The notes beneath the pieces are model-generated. The model was not told the DNA's origin. It saw only the letters and a list, made by a program, of their open reading frames with translations, and searched no databases. A stretch of DNA of 60,707 bases, taken from assembly GCA_002479255.1 (NCBI GenBank), contig DLMJ01000034.1:1-60707 (forward strand). The letters run 5' to 3'. How positions within the stretch are numbered: position 1 is the stretch's first letter; each line of letters starts with the position of its first letter. Made by a program: the position numbers and the translations under genes. Shown piece by piece: positions 41,047-49,638 of the stretch. Source of the stretch: Candidatus Binatus soli (GTDB lineage Bacteria; Desulfobacterota; Binatia; Binatales; Binataceae).

Positions 41047-41855
41047 TGCGAGCGCCGGCGCAAAAATCCGTAGCCGAGCAGATTGAAGCTCAGCACCGCG
41101 TAAAAGATCGCCAGACCGGGAAAGGTCGCCAGCCACGGCGCCGTGCGGAAGTAAATCGTCGCCTCTTCGATCATTCGGCCCCAACTCGGCGTTGGCGGCG
41201 GCACGCCCAGCCCGAGAAAGCTGAGCGCCGCGTCGAGCAGCAGGGTGTCGGAGGTTCTGAGCGCCGCCATCACGACGATTATCGGCAAGACGTTGGGCAG
41301 GATATGCAGGGCGATCAGCCGGCGCGACGGCGCACCCAGTGCCTTGGCGCCGACCACGAAATCCCGCTTGGACATCGCAAGCGTTTCCGCCCGCACCACG
41401 CGTGCGATCGACGTCCATGAAACGAGCCCGATGACGATGAAGATCGTGCGCAAACTCGGTCCCAGCACCGCTACCAGCGCCATCGCGAGCAGCAGCGGCG
41501 GCAAGGACAGCATCAGGTCCGTGAAGCGCATCAGAAGAAAATCCACTGCGCCACCGAAGAATCCCGAGCACAGGCCGATCGCGATGCCGATGGTCATCGT
41601 GACCGCCATCGCGGCGACGCCGACGGTGAGCGATATTCGGGCGCCGAAGATGATGCGCGAGAGCACGTCGCGACCGAGTTCGTCGGTGCCCATCGGGAAT
41701 GCGAGTGTGGGCGCGCCGGGATCGCCAAAGGTAGGCGCGACGACGATTGTCGGATCGTGCGGCGCCAGCATGGGCGCAAAGATCGCGACGATCACCAGCA
41801 CGGTGACCATCGCAGCGCCAACGGTTTCGAGCGTGACGAGGCGGCGGATATTCAT
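41043..41855 (-). CDS. ABC transporter permease, DppC type
   Basis: A 270-residue inner-membrane permease. TM1 is AAMVTVLVIVAIFAPMLAPHDP. G-T-D-E-L-G-R-D-V-L-S-R follows. The EAA loop is VVGAKALGAPSRRLIALHILPNVLP. The C-terminus is W-L-A-T-F-P-G-L-A-I-F-Y-A-V-L-S-F-N-L-L-G-Y-G. ATG 41855 overlaps the upstream permease stop (ATGA), and its own stop overlaps the binding-protein start, so the three genes are translationally coupled. Confidence 0.93.
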   Translation of the reverse strand: MNIRRLVTLETVGAAMVTVLVIVAIFAPMLAPHDPTIVVAPTFGDPGAPTLAFPMGTDELGRDVLSRIIFGARISLTVGVAAMAVTMTIGIAIGLCSGFFGGAVDFLLMRFTDLMLSLPPLLLAMALVAVLGPSLRTIFIVIGLVSWTSIARVVRAETLAMSKRDFVVGAKALGAPSRRLIALHILPNVLPIIVVMAALRTSDTLLLDAALSFLGLGVPPPTPSWGRMIEEATIYFRTAPWLATFPGLAIFYAVLSFNLLGYGFLRRRSQ

Positions 41856-42781
41856 CCGGTCTCCGCCAGCCGGATGCGCGGATCGAGCCACGCGTAAAGC
41901 AGGTCCACCAGCAGGTTGACGACCACAATCAGCAACGCGGAGAACAGCACCGTGCCCATGATCACCGGGATGTCCAGATTGAAGATCGCCTCCGCCGCCA
42001 GCCGCCCGATTCCCGGCCAGTTGAAGACCGTCTCGGTCAGAACGACGCCCGAAAGCAGCCCCGCCAGATCGAGCCCGGCCAGCGTGACCAGCGGCAGCAG
42101 CGCGTTTGCCATCGCGTGCTTGAGCATCACGCGGACGCGCGAGAGACCCTTGCCGCGCGCGGTGCGCACGTAATCCTGATCGAACGCATCGGACAAGCTG
42201 GTGTGAAGAACGCGCGAATAGTAGCCGGCCGAGCCGAGCGCGAGGGTCAGCGTCGGCAGGATCAGGCTCGCGGCGCCGCTGTAACCGCCAAGCGGAAATG
42301 AGCGAATGGTGGCTGCCACCGCGATCAGCAGCATCGTGCCCAGCCAGAACACCGGGATTGACACCAGCGCCAGCGAGATGACCAGCAGGATGTTGTCGGC
42401 TGCGCGGCCGCGATACGCGGCGGCTATCGCGCCCATCGCAATTCCAAGCATCAATGACAACGCCATTGCGGCGCCCGCCAGCATGGCGGTTGCGGGAAGC
42501 CGATCGGCTATCAGCCGCGTCACGCTCTCGCGCCGGATGTACGAACGGCCCAGGTCGCCGTGAATCGCGCGATCGAAGTAGCGCGCGTACTGGACGTAGA
42601 GCGGCTGGTCCAGACCCATCTCGCTACGGATCGAGGCGAGAGTTTGCGGATCGGCCTTCGCCCCGGCCATCGCGACCGCGGGATCGGCGGGAACGACGAA
42701 CGCGATCGCGAACGTGATGACTGACGTTCCGATAAGGACCGCCGCGCCAAATACGATTCGCCGTACGAGGTAGGCGAGCAT
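41852..42781 (-). CDS. ABC transporter permease, DppB type
   Basis: A 309-residue inner-membrane permease. The N-terminus LAYLVRRIVFGAAVLIGTSVITF and GDLGRSYIRRESV are DppB-like. The EAA loop is YVRTARGKGLSRVRVMLKHAMANALLPLVTLAG, and NWPGIGRLAAEAI follows. It pairs with the DppC-type permease. It starts 3 nt after the stop of the small 42785 gene, extending the peroxiredoxin-VIT run. Confidence 0.93.
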   Translation of the reverse strand: MLAYLVRRIVFGAAVLIGTSVITFAIAFVVPADPAVAMAGAKADPQTLASIRSEMGLDQPLYVQYARYFDRAIHGDLGRSYIRRESVTRLIADRLPATAMLAGAAMALSLMLGIAMGAIAAAYRGRAADNILLVISLALVSIPVFWLGTMLLIAVAATIRSFPLGGYSGAASLILPTLTLALGSAGYYSRVLHTSLSDAFDQDYVRTARGKGLSRVRVMLKHAMANALLPLVTLAGLDLAGLLSGVVLTETVFNWPGIGRLAAEAIFNLDIPVIMGTVLFSALLIVVVNLLVDLLYAWLDPRIRLAETG

Positions 42782-42784
42782 CGT

Positions 42785-43045
42785 TCAGCCCGCGACGATC
42801 CCGCGTGCGGCAAGCTCGCGGCGGAGCCGGAGCTCTGCGCGCTCGCGATGGCGTTTGGCGCGGGCACTGTCTTCGATGGTATCGAGTGCGGCGCGAGCCT
42901 CAGGCGCAAGCGTCGCGATCGCCGCTGACATCCCGGCGAATAGCTGCTCGTCGTCGGAGCCGCGGGATGGGTCCGATTTGAGCGCGTGATAGTGCGCCAG
43001 AAATGCGGTCAACGATGAGTACGCAGGAACTTTCATGGCGGCCAC
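42785..43045 (-). CDS. Small hypothetical protein, unknown function
   Basis: 86 residues from GTG 43045, or 83 from ATG 43036 (MKVPAYSSLTAFLAHYHAL). It is predicted to be soluble, mostly helical and strongly charged. The C-terminal part is Arg/Glu/Ala-rich (DSARAKRHRERAELRLRRELAARG). No family was recognised. It is packed between VIT (2-nt gap) and the DppB permease (3-nt gap), so it is surely translated with them. The conserved packing, not sequence, is the reason to call it a gene. Confidence 0.65.
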   Translation of the reverse strand: MAAMKVPAYSSLTAFLAHYHALKSDPSRGSDDEQLFAGMSAAIATLAPEARAALDTIEDSARAKRHRERAELRLRRELAARGIVAG

Positions 43046-43047
43046 CG

Positions 43048-43773
43048 TCAGCCCGCGGTCGCACCCAGCGGCGAGATCGCGAGTCCGATCAGATAGCCGG
43101 CCGCCGCCGCGCTCATCGCGATTGCAAGAAAGCGTATGCCCGACCGCCAGCGATCATCGCGATGCGCAAGCCATCCCTCGAAGTATCCAACCCCGAACAA
43201 GGTGAGCGCGGTTGCGGCGAGCGCGCCGCCAAGGTCGTAGCGAGGAACTGCAATCAGCATGTACGGCAGCAACGGCACCACCGCGCCGACCAGGAATGCG
43301 ATTCCCATCACGACTCCATCCAACGCCGGCCTGCCGATCATCGCGCCGCTGAGCCCGAACATCTTTGCCTCGGCGGTCGATGCGAGAGCCTTGGGAGAGG
43401 TGCTGAGCAACCGGACGACGCGATAGGCGCCCTCGCGGCTGAGGCCTTCCTTGCACAGCTCGTCGAGCAATCCTTCCTGGACGGTGTACGGCTTGGCGGC
43501 CGCCTCGACGCGCACCAGGTCGAGCTCGGCGCTCAGCACCTCGGTTTCCGCGCGCGTGCCCAAGTAGGCTCCTGCAGCCATCGAGAGCGCGCCGGCCGCG
43601 GTGGAAGCCAGGGCGGCGAGCGCGACCTGCGAATGCTGTGAGACGGCGCCACTGAGCCCGCACAGCACGCCCGCGGTCGTCAGCACGCCGTCCTGCACGC
43701 CGAACACAATTTCGCGGACGCTCGAGAGCCGCTCGAAGAGCCGCCTTTTTTTAGCGGGATCGATTGCGGCCAA
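43048..43773 (-). CDS. VIT1/CCC1-family iron/manganese transporter
   Basis: A 241-residue membrane protein. The N-terminal motif REIVFGVQDGVLTTAGVLCGLSGA is the family's TM1. A cytosolic metal-binding region with E-T-E-V-L-S-A-E-L-D and SREGAYRVV follows, then three hydrophobic helices (GVVMGIAFLVGAVVPLLPYML onward). VIT proteins move Fe2+ or Mn2+ out of the cytosol. The start is TTG 43773 with AGGACGAG upstream; no ATG fits the conserved N-terminus. It lies 7 nt after the peroxiredoxin gene, linking iron handling to peroxide defence. Confidence 0.85.
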   Translation of the reverse strand: MAAIDPAKKRRLFERLSSVREIVFGVQDGVLTTAGVLCGLSGAVSQHSQVALAALASTAAGALSMAAGAYLGTRAETEVLSAELDLVRVEAAAKPYTVQEGLLDELCKEGLSREGAYRVVRLLSTSPKALASTAEAKMFGLSGAMIGRPALDGVVMGIAFLVGAVVPLLPYMLIAVPRYDLGGALAATALTLFGVGYFEGWLAHRDDRWRSGIRFLAIAMSAAAAGYLIGLAISPLGATAG

Positions 43774-43780
43774 GCTCGTC

Positions 43781-44308
43781 CTAGAACTCGCGGCTGGCCG
43801 GACCGAACTCGACGCCCGGCGTCCAATCGGCGGGGCAGAGTTGGCCGGTCCGGAGCGCGCGCACGATTCGAAGCGTCTCGATCACGCTGCGCCCAACGTT
43901 CAGCGGGCATGATGCGGCGAACACAACCTTGCGTTTCCGATCGAGGATGAACGTCGCACGCAACGCGACTTTTTCCTGGTCGTCGAAGACGCCGTAGGCG
44001 CGCGCCAGCTTGCCATCCGGATCGGCGAGCAGCGGGTAGCCGATTCCGCCGAGCTCGCGGGCCCATCGCAGATGGCTTTCAACGTCGTCGATACTGACAC
44101 CCACGATCGTCGTTTCCTCGGCGGTAAATTCCTTCAGCGCCTTGTTGAAGCCCGTGACTTCGGTGGGACAGATGAAAGAAAAGTCGCGCGGATAGAAAAA
44201 GATCAGAACCAAATCGGAAGAAATTTTCGCGAGACTCGAGCGTGCGATACGCCCATTAAGGGCGCATTCAAGATCGAACGACGGTGCGGGATCGCCGGGC
44301 TTCAGCAT
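43781..44308 (-). CDS. Peroxiredoxin, AhpC/Prx1-like 2-Cys
   Basis: A 175-residue thiol peroxidase. Peroxidatic C47 is in FYPRDFSFICPTE; resolving C158 is in TGQLCPADWTPG; there is an extra C134. It reduces H2O2 and organic peroxides; the thiol donor gene is not nearby. Start ATG 44308. It is first in the minus-strand run prx-VIT-small ORF-dppB-dppC-SBP, all with gaps of 7 nt or less or with overlaps. Confidence 0.93.
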   Translation of the reverse strand: MLKPGDPAPSFDLECALNGRIARSSLAKISSDLVLIFFYPRDFSFICPTEVTGFNKALKEFTAEETTIVGVSIDDVESHLRWARELGGIGYPLLADPDGKLARAYGVFDDQEKVALRATFILDRKRKVVFAASCPLNVGRSVIETLRIVRALRTGQLCPADWTPGVEFGPASREF

Positions 44309-44570
44309 CGCGGCCTCAAGTGCATGCTTGGTCGATAGCGCAAAAGCAAAACCTACTCAATCTCGAAGGTGAGAGAAACCGTCGCCGATCCCCCGACGCA
44401 GCGGGAGCGAACACCGGGATTACAATCGCAAGCGCAAGGCCGACGGCGGCTGCTCGGGGTCTCGGCTTCATGACTTTCACCTCGGACGCGCTCCGGAATA
44501 AGTTGATTCGAGCCGATTTTATCCGGAGACTGTATCAATTGACGATAATCACAATGGTCACGCAAGACGA
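44309..44570. other. Divergent intergenic region between peroxiredoxin and proS genes
   Basis: Its 262 nt hold both leaders. A short minus-strand frame (44471-44316, 51 codons) begins like a signal peptide, MKPRPRAAAVGLALAIVIPVF, but has no clear ribosome site or continuation. No Fur-type box was found by eye. Confidence 0.35.
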
Positions 44571-46043
44571 ATGGCGGAAAAACAAGCAAAACAAAATGAG
44601 AAGAAGGTAACCCCTCGCAGCGAGGACTTCGCCGCGTGGTACAACGACATCTGTATCCGCGCGGAGTTGGCGGACTACTCGCCGGTGCGCGGATGCATCG
44701 TGTTTCGTCCCGACGGTTTTGCCATCTGGGAGGCGATCCGCGACGAGCTCGACAAGCGCATCAAGAAAACCGGCGCCCGCAACGCATACTTCCCGCTGTT
44801 CATCCCGCAGAGCTTCCTGCAAAGGGAGGCGCAACACGTCGAGGGGTTCGCGCCCGAGCTTGCGGTCGTTACGCACGGCGGCGGCAAGGAGCTCGAAGAG
44901 CCGCTAATCGTGCGTCCCACCTCCGAGACGATCATCAACCATATGTTCGCGCAGTGGATCAGATCGCATCGCGACTTGCCGATGATGCTCAATCAATGGT
45001 GCAACGTCGTGCGATGGGAGATGCGCACCCGCATGTTCCTGCGCACTACCGAGTTCCTCTGGCAGGAGGGGCACACGGCGCACGCCACGCGCGAGGAAGC
45101 CGAACGCGAAACGCTCACGATGCTCGAGGTGTACCGGCAGTTCGTCGAGGAGTTCCTGTCGATTCCGCTGATCGTCGGACGCAAAAGCGCGGCCGAGCGA
45201 TTCCCGGGCGCCGTCGAGACCTATTCGATCGAGGGTTTGATGGGCGACGGGCGCGCGCTGCAATGCGGCACCTCGCATTTTCTCGGCCAGAACTTCGCCA
45301 AGCCGTTCGAGATCCGCTACCTCGACGATCAAAATCAGATGCAGTTCGTGTGGCAGACGAGCTGGGGTGTATCGACGCGGCTGCTCGGCGCGATCGTGAT
45401 GGCGCACGGCGACGACCAGGGACTGCGGCTGCCGCCGACGGTCGCATCGACGCAAGCGGTCGTCGTGCCGATATTTCGCAAACCCGAGGAGGGCGAAAAA
45501 GTGCTCGCCGCAGCCCGCGGCGCGCTGGAATCGCTGACGCAGGCGGGAATCCGCGCGCGCATCGACGATCGCGAAGGCCTGACGCCGGGTTTCAAGTTCA
45601 ACGATTGGGAGATGCGCGGCGTGCCGGTGAGAATCGAGATCGGACCACGCGATGTCGCCTCGGGCGAAGCAGTACTCGCGCGGCGCGACAAGTCGGGACC
45701 GGAATCAAAGAGCAAAGCATCGCTCGCAACGATCGCGGATGCGGTCGGCGTGCTGCTGGGCGAGATTCAGAAAAATCTCTACGCGCAGGCAAAGGCCGCG
45801 ATGATCGCGAATACGCGGAAGTTCGACGACTACGCCCAGTTTCGCCGGCACATGGAAGGCGAGGGCGGCGGCGGATTCGCCGACGTCTATTGGTGCGGGA
45901 ATCCAGTCTGCGAAACGCGGATTAGCGAAGAGACCAAAGCGACCTGCCGCGTAATTCCACTCACGAGTGACGGGGCCGCGGGCAAGTGCATGGTATGCGG
46001 CGAATCGGCGCCGGAGCGCGCGTATTTCGCCAAGGCGTATTGA
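44571..46043 (+). CDS. proS: Prolyl-tRNA synthetase, archaeal/eukaryote type
   Basis: A 490-residue class II synthetase that charges tRNA-Pro. Motif 2 region: W-E-M-R-T-R-M-F-L-R-T-T-E-F-L-W-Q-E-G-H. Motif 1 region: G-F-A-I-W-E-A-I-R-D-E-L-D. Motif 3 has G-L-R-L-P-P. The anticodon domain is about 285-390. The C-terminal zinc domain CGNPVC...C...CMVC ends in a terminal Tyr (AYFAKAY). The C-terminal domain and absence of the INS editing insert mark the short archaeal/eukaryotic type (ProS type 3). Start ATG 44571. Confidence 0.96.
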   Translation: MAEKQAKQNEKKVTPRSEDFAAWYNDICIRAELADYSPVRGCIVFRPDGFAIWEAIRDELDKRIKKTGARNAYFPLFIPQSFLQREAQHVEGFAPELAVVTHGGGKELEEPLIVRPTSETIINHMFAQWIRSHRDLPMMLNQWCNVVRWEMRTRMFLRTTEFLWQEGHTAHATREEAERETLTMLEVYRQFVEEFLSIPLIVGRKSAAERFPGAVETYSIEGLMGDGRALQCGTSHFLGQNFAKPFEIRYLDDQNQMQFVWQTSWGVSTRLLGAIVMAHGDDQGLRLPPTVASTQAVVVPIFRKPEEGEKVLAAARGALESLTQAGIRARIDDREGLTPGFKFNDWEMRGVPVRIEIGPRDVASGEAVLARRDKSGPESKSKASLATIADAVGVLLGEIQKNLYAQAKAAMIANTRKFDDYAQFRRHMEGEGGGGFADVYWCGNPVCETRISEETKATCRVIPLTSDGAAGKCMVCGESAPERAYFAKAY

Positions 46044-46250
46044 GCAAAAGAGACCGCGTAGGGATTAAATCTAGACGGACCGTTGTTGGTTTGAGTCTAA
46101 AGCAGGATTCAAAATGGAAATTCCGGGCTACTGCTTCAACCGTTGCAGGCAACCGCGGCGACGTGGACGAAATGGTTGCCACTGAGGCGTGGGCTGTCAG
46201 CACCTCTTTTTGGGGGCAGGGTTGGGCCGAGGCAGACGAGATAGGGGAAC

Positions 46251-47084
46251 ATGATGAATCTTCGACTTCTGTTTGGCGGCTTCCTGATAGGAGTGCTGCT
46301 CGCGGGATGCAACGTCCAAGCGACCCACGCTTCGGAAACCGTATCGTTTAAGAGTGGCGGATTGGTCCTCCACGGCCTGCTGTATAGGCCGGCAGGCGCG
46401 GGCCCGTTTCCGGTGGTCCTATACAATCACGGTAGCGCACCCGGCATGCTCAACAATGTTGCATTCGAAGCACTCGGACCGATGTTCGTGGCCCACGGGT
46501 GGGCTTTCTTTGCGCCCTATCGGCGAGGACAAGGTCTAAGCAGCGACGCGGGTCCCTACATCGGAGACGAAATCGCGGCCGCACGCTCCCGTGGCGGCGA
46601 AGCTCAGGCCGCCGACACTATGGTCAGGCTGCTCGAGACCAATCAATTTCAAGATCAGATGGCGGCGCTTGCCTGGCTGAAAAATCAGCCCTTCGTTCGC
46701 CCGACCAATATCGCGGTAATGGGAAACTCGTTCGGCGGCGTCGAGACTGTCCTGGGGGCCGCGCAGGGTGGATATTGCGCAGCGGTAGATGCTTCGGGCG
46801 GCGCGGAGAGTTGGGATCAGGCCCCCGCCCTGAGAGACTTAATGTTGAAAGCGGTCCAGCATTCAAAGGCGCCGATCTTGTTCTTTCAGGCCAAAAATGA
46901 CTACAGCATAGTGCCGAGCGAGACACTTTATGCGGCCATGAGGACCGTCCGGAAGCCAGCTGAGATCCGCATTTATCCACCGTATGGAAATTCCACTGAG
47001 GATGGACATAGCTTTCCTTATCGCGGCGGTGGTGTATGGAAAGACGAGGTCTTTCGATTCTTGGACGCGAACTGTAAAGGCTAG
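46251..47084 (+). CDS. Alpha/beta hydrolase lipoprotein (dienelactone-hydrolase-like)
   Basis: A 277-residue hydrolase anchored by a lipoprotein signal, MMNLRLLFGGFLIGVLLAGC (C20). The nucleophile elbow is GNSFGG, and the acid and His lie in FFQAKNDYSIVP and STEDGHSF. The sequence Y-N-H-G-S-A-P-G near the N-terminus is the oxyanion region. It probably cleaves an ester at the envelope; the substrate is unknown. Start ATG 46251 or 46254. The 207-nt gap upstream of it has no recognisable gene. Confidence 0.8.
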   Translation: MMNLRLLFGGFLIGVLLAGCNVQATHASETVSFKSGGLVLHGLLYRPAGAGPFPVVLYNHGSAPGMLNNVAFEALGPMFVAHGWAFFAPYRRGQGLSSDAGPYIGDEIAAARSRGGEAQAADTMVRLLETNQFQDQMAALAWLKNQPFVRPTNIAVMGNSFGGVETVLGAAQGGYCAAVDASGGAESWDQAPALRDLMLKAVQHSKAPILFFQAKNDYSIVPSETLYAAMRTVRKPAEIRIYPPYGNSTEDGHSFPYRGGGVWKDEVFRFLDANCKG

Positions 47085-47132
47085 CGGCATGTTTGGTGAA
47101 GAGTGCGTTGGCCCCGATCGCGGCATTCTCGG

Positions 47133-48131
47133 TTAAAATTTGTAGCTGATCTTCATCGCGGTGCGCACTTCGGCCATCGTCTCTTGCGCGACGGCGCGTC
47201 CTATCCGCGTGCCCTCGACGATGATCTCGCGGACGTGCTCGGGCTTCGACGCGAAATGCGCGCGGCGTTCGCGAATCGGTTCCAGAAAAACGTTCAGCGC
47301 CTTGAACAGCTTCTCCTTGACCTCGACGTCGCCGACCGTGCCCTTGCGGTAGCGCTCCTTCAGGTCTTCGATTTCCGCCTTATCCGGATTGAACACGTCG
47401 TGATACGTGAAAACGGGATTGCCTTCGACGTGGCCGGGATCCGTTGGGTGCAGCCGCGTGGGATCGGTGTACATCGACATCACGCGCTTGCGCACGACGT
47501 CGGGCGAATCGCCAAGGTAGATGCAATTGCCGAGCGACTTCGACATCTTCGCTCCGCCGTCCGTCCCCGGCAGCCGCGCCACTTGGCCGACCAGCGCCTT
47601 CGGTTCGATTAGAACTTTGTCGTACATGCGATTGAAGCGCCGCACGATCTCGCGCGCCTGTTCGATCATCGGGAGCTGGTCTTCGCCGACCGGGACGAGA
47701 TGCGCCTTGAAGATCGTGATATCCGAAGCCTGCGAAATTGGATAGGTGTAAAAGCCGACCGGCAGACCCTTGGTGAAATTCCTTTGCTTGATTTCGTCCT
47801 TGAGAGTCGGATTGCGCTCGAGCGTCGCGGTGGTGACAAGGTTCATGAAGTAAATCGTCAGCTCGGTCAGCTCCGGGACCATCGATTGAACGACGATCTT
47901 CACCTTGTCCGGATCGAGGCCGACCGCCAGGTAGTCGAGCGCGACCTCGAAGATATTCGCTTCGAGCTTTTCGGGATGCTCGAAATTGTCGGTCAGCGCC
48001 TGGATGTCGGCGATTAGTAAGTAGGTATCGTATTCTTCCTGCAGGCGTACGCGGTTTTGCAGCGACCCTACATAATGACCGAGATGCAATGGCCCGGTGG
48101 GGCGGTCTCCAGTGAGTATTCGTTTAATCAT
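47133..48131 (-). CDS. trpS: Tryptophanyl-tRNA synthetase
   Basis: A 332-residue class I synthetase that charges tRNA-Trp. The HIGH motif is HLGH in TGDRPTGPLHLGHYVGSL. KMSKS is in DGGAKMSKSLGN. D-I-Q-A-L-T-D and the E-D-Q-L-P-M-I segment are also typical. ATG 48131. Followed on the same strand by nfo upstream (22-nt gap), so the two are probably co-transcribed. Confidence 0.96.
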   Translation of the reverse strand: MIKRILTGDRPTGPLHLGHYVGSLQNRVRLQEEYDTYLLIADIQALTDNFEHPEKLEANIFEVALDYLAVGLDPDKVKIVVQSMVPELTELTIYFMNLVTTATLERNPTLKDEIKQRNFTKGLPVGFYTYPISQASDITIFKAHLVPVGEDQLPMIEQAREIVRRFNRMYDKVLIEPKALVGQVARLPGTDGGAKMSKSLGNCIYLGDSPDVVRKRVMSMYTDPTRLHPTDPGHVEGNPVFTYHDVFNPDKAEIEDLKERYRKGTVGDVEVKEKLFKALNVFLEPIRERRAHFASKPEHVREIIVEGTRIGRAVAQETMAEVRTAMKISYKF

Positions 48132-48153
48132 CGGTCAATAGTCAGTCCAATAG

Positions 48154-49029
48154 TCAGTTCGTGAATAGACTGCGCAACGTCGCCAGGTTCTCGATATCCT
48201 CCTTCAGGTCGGGACCCTTGGGCGTCTCCAGGCACATCGGCAGGCCGAAAAAGCGCTGATCGTTGAGGATGCGGCGAAACGCGTCGATTCCGATAAATCC
48301 CTTCCCGATATGCTGATGGCGATCGACGCGCGAATGGAAGTCCTTGATCGAGTCGTTGAGATGAAACGCGGCAAGTGTTTTGATTCCGATAAGCTTGTCG
48401 AGTTCGCTGAACGTACTTTCATATCCTTCCGGAGTGCGCAGGTCGTAGCCGGCGGCGAATGCATGCTCGGTGTCGAAGCATAGCCGGAGGCGCTCGTTTT
48501 CAACGACGGCGTCGAAGATTTGCGCCATCTGCTGAAAAGTGTGGCCCAGCGTGCTGCCCTGGCCGGCCGTGATTTCGAGCGCGATCTTCACGTTGAAGCC
48601 TTTGCATGCGGCGTGCGCCTCGTCGATCGACTTTGCAATCGTCTTGATCCCATTCTCAACCCCCGAGCCGACATGAGCGCCCGGATGCGCGACCAGCGTG
48701 GGCACGCCGAGCGCCTCGCATCGCTGCAGTTCGTCGATAAATGCCTTGACCGACTTGGCCCGCAGAGCTTCATCGGGCGCGCCGAGATTCACCAGGTAGG
48801 AGTCGTGCGCGATCACGATCCCGATGCCGGTTTCGATTTGATGGCGTTTGAAATTCTCGATTTCCTCTTTGCTGTACGGTTTCGACGCCCACTGTCGCGA
48901 CGACTTGGTAAAAATCTGAATGCATTCGCAGCCGATCTGATTGCCCCGGGTCAGCGCCTCGCCGACTCCCCCGGCGATCGACATATGCGCGCCAAGGATT
49001 GGACGGCTGAATTTGCCGGTATTTGCCAT
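48154..49029 (-). CDS. nfo: Endonuclease IV (AP endonuclease)
   Basis: A 291-residue TIM-barrel AP endonuclease that cleaves 5' of abasic sites with three zinc ions. Metal-ligand and family blocks: GAHMSIAGG, IQIFTKSSRQW, HDSYLVNLG, LVAHPGAHVG, LEITAGQGS, CFDTEHAFAAGYD, FHLNDS and DRHQHIGKGFIG. The motifs and length match the E. coli protein (about 285 residues). ATG 49029. It lies 22 nt upstream of trpS. Confidence 0.95.
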   Translation of the reverse strand: MANTGKFSRPILGAHMSIAGGVGEALTRGNQIGCECIQIFTKSSRQWASKPYSKEEIENFKRHQIETGIGIVIAHDSYLVNLGAPDEALRAKSVKAFIDELQRCEALGVPTLVAHPGAHVGSGVENGIKTIAKSIDEAHAACKGFNVKIALEITAGQGSTLGHTFQQMAQIFDAVVENERLRLCFDTEHAFAAGYDLRTPEGYESTFSELDKLIGIKTLAAFHLNDSIKDFHSRVDRHQHIGKGFIGIDAFRRILNDQRFFGLPMCLETPKGPDLKEDIENLATLRSLFTN

Positions 49030-49152
49030 CGTGACATGCAGCCTTTACGCGCCGGGCTTTGCGGACGCAAGCGCATCGCGATTTTATACGAATGAACGCC
49101 CAAAGCGAGCAGCAGCAACCCGCGCAACCGCTCTTGCCCGCCACGCCCATCG

Positions 49153-49569
49153 GTGGATACTTCATTACTCGTGCGAACCGCGATCATCATAGGATTGACG
49201 ATTGCCGCCGCGGGATGCGCTCACGTCATTTCGCTGCCGCCGCAGGTGACGCTTGCGGAAGTGGAGCCGTCGGGCCGCGCCGCCAAGCCGCCCGATTGCA
49301 ACATGCCGGTGTTGCGCCATGAGCCGCTGAGAGATTTTCGCAAGGTCGCAATCGTGGAGGGATTGGGAAACGTTTATGCGAGCGAGGCCGACGTGCTGCC
49401 CGCCGTGCAGCGCAAGGCCTGTGAAACGGGTGCGGATGCGATCGTCATACTCACGAGCAGAGCGCAGACCAGCGAAGCCAGCACGGGCTACTACATCAAT
49501 TCGGTCGCGATCGTGTACGGCAAAGAAAATCCGGCCGCAGCCGGCGCCGCGTATAAAATGCTTCGGTGA
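49153..49569 (+). CDS. Predicted lipoprotein, DUF4156-like
   Basis: A 138-residue lipoprotein from GTG 49153. The signal RTAIIIGLTIAAAGC has lipobox A-A-G-C22. The mature domain has G-A-D-A-I-V-I-L-T-S and F-R-K-V-A-I-V-E-G-L-G-N, resembling short envelope lipoproteins of the YbjQ/DUF4156 kind. Function unknown. It precedes nadK by about 70 nt. Confidence 0.55.
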   Translation: MDTSLLVRTAIIIGLTIAAAGCAHVISLPPQVTLAEVEPSGRAAKPPDCNMPVLRHEPLRDFRKVAIVEGLGNVYASEADVLPAVQRKACETGADAIVILTSRAQTSEASTGYYINSVAIVYGKENPAAAGAAYKMLR

Positions 49570-49638
49570 GAGTGCGAATGGGCATTTATTGCTTTCGCGT
49601 TGCCGCCGATTTCAGCGCATGATAAGTGCCTGATTGCG

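Noticed and set aside
41047..41928. N-terminal extension of the binding protein to 41928
   Set aside because: The region is the DppC permease gene; the lipoprotein signal begins at ATG 41046.
44316..44471. 51-codon signal-peptide-like frame
   Set aside because: It looks like an exported peptide at its start, but lacks a ribosome site and other support; mentioned only in the intergenic entry.
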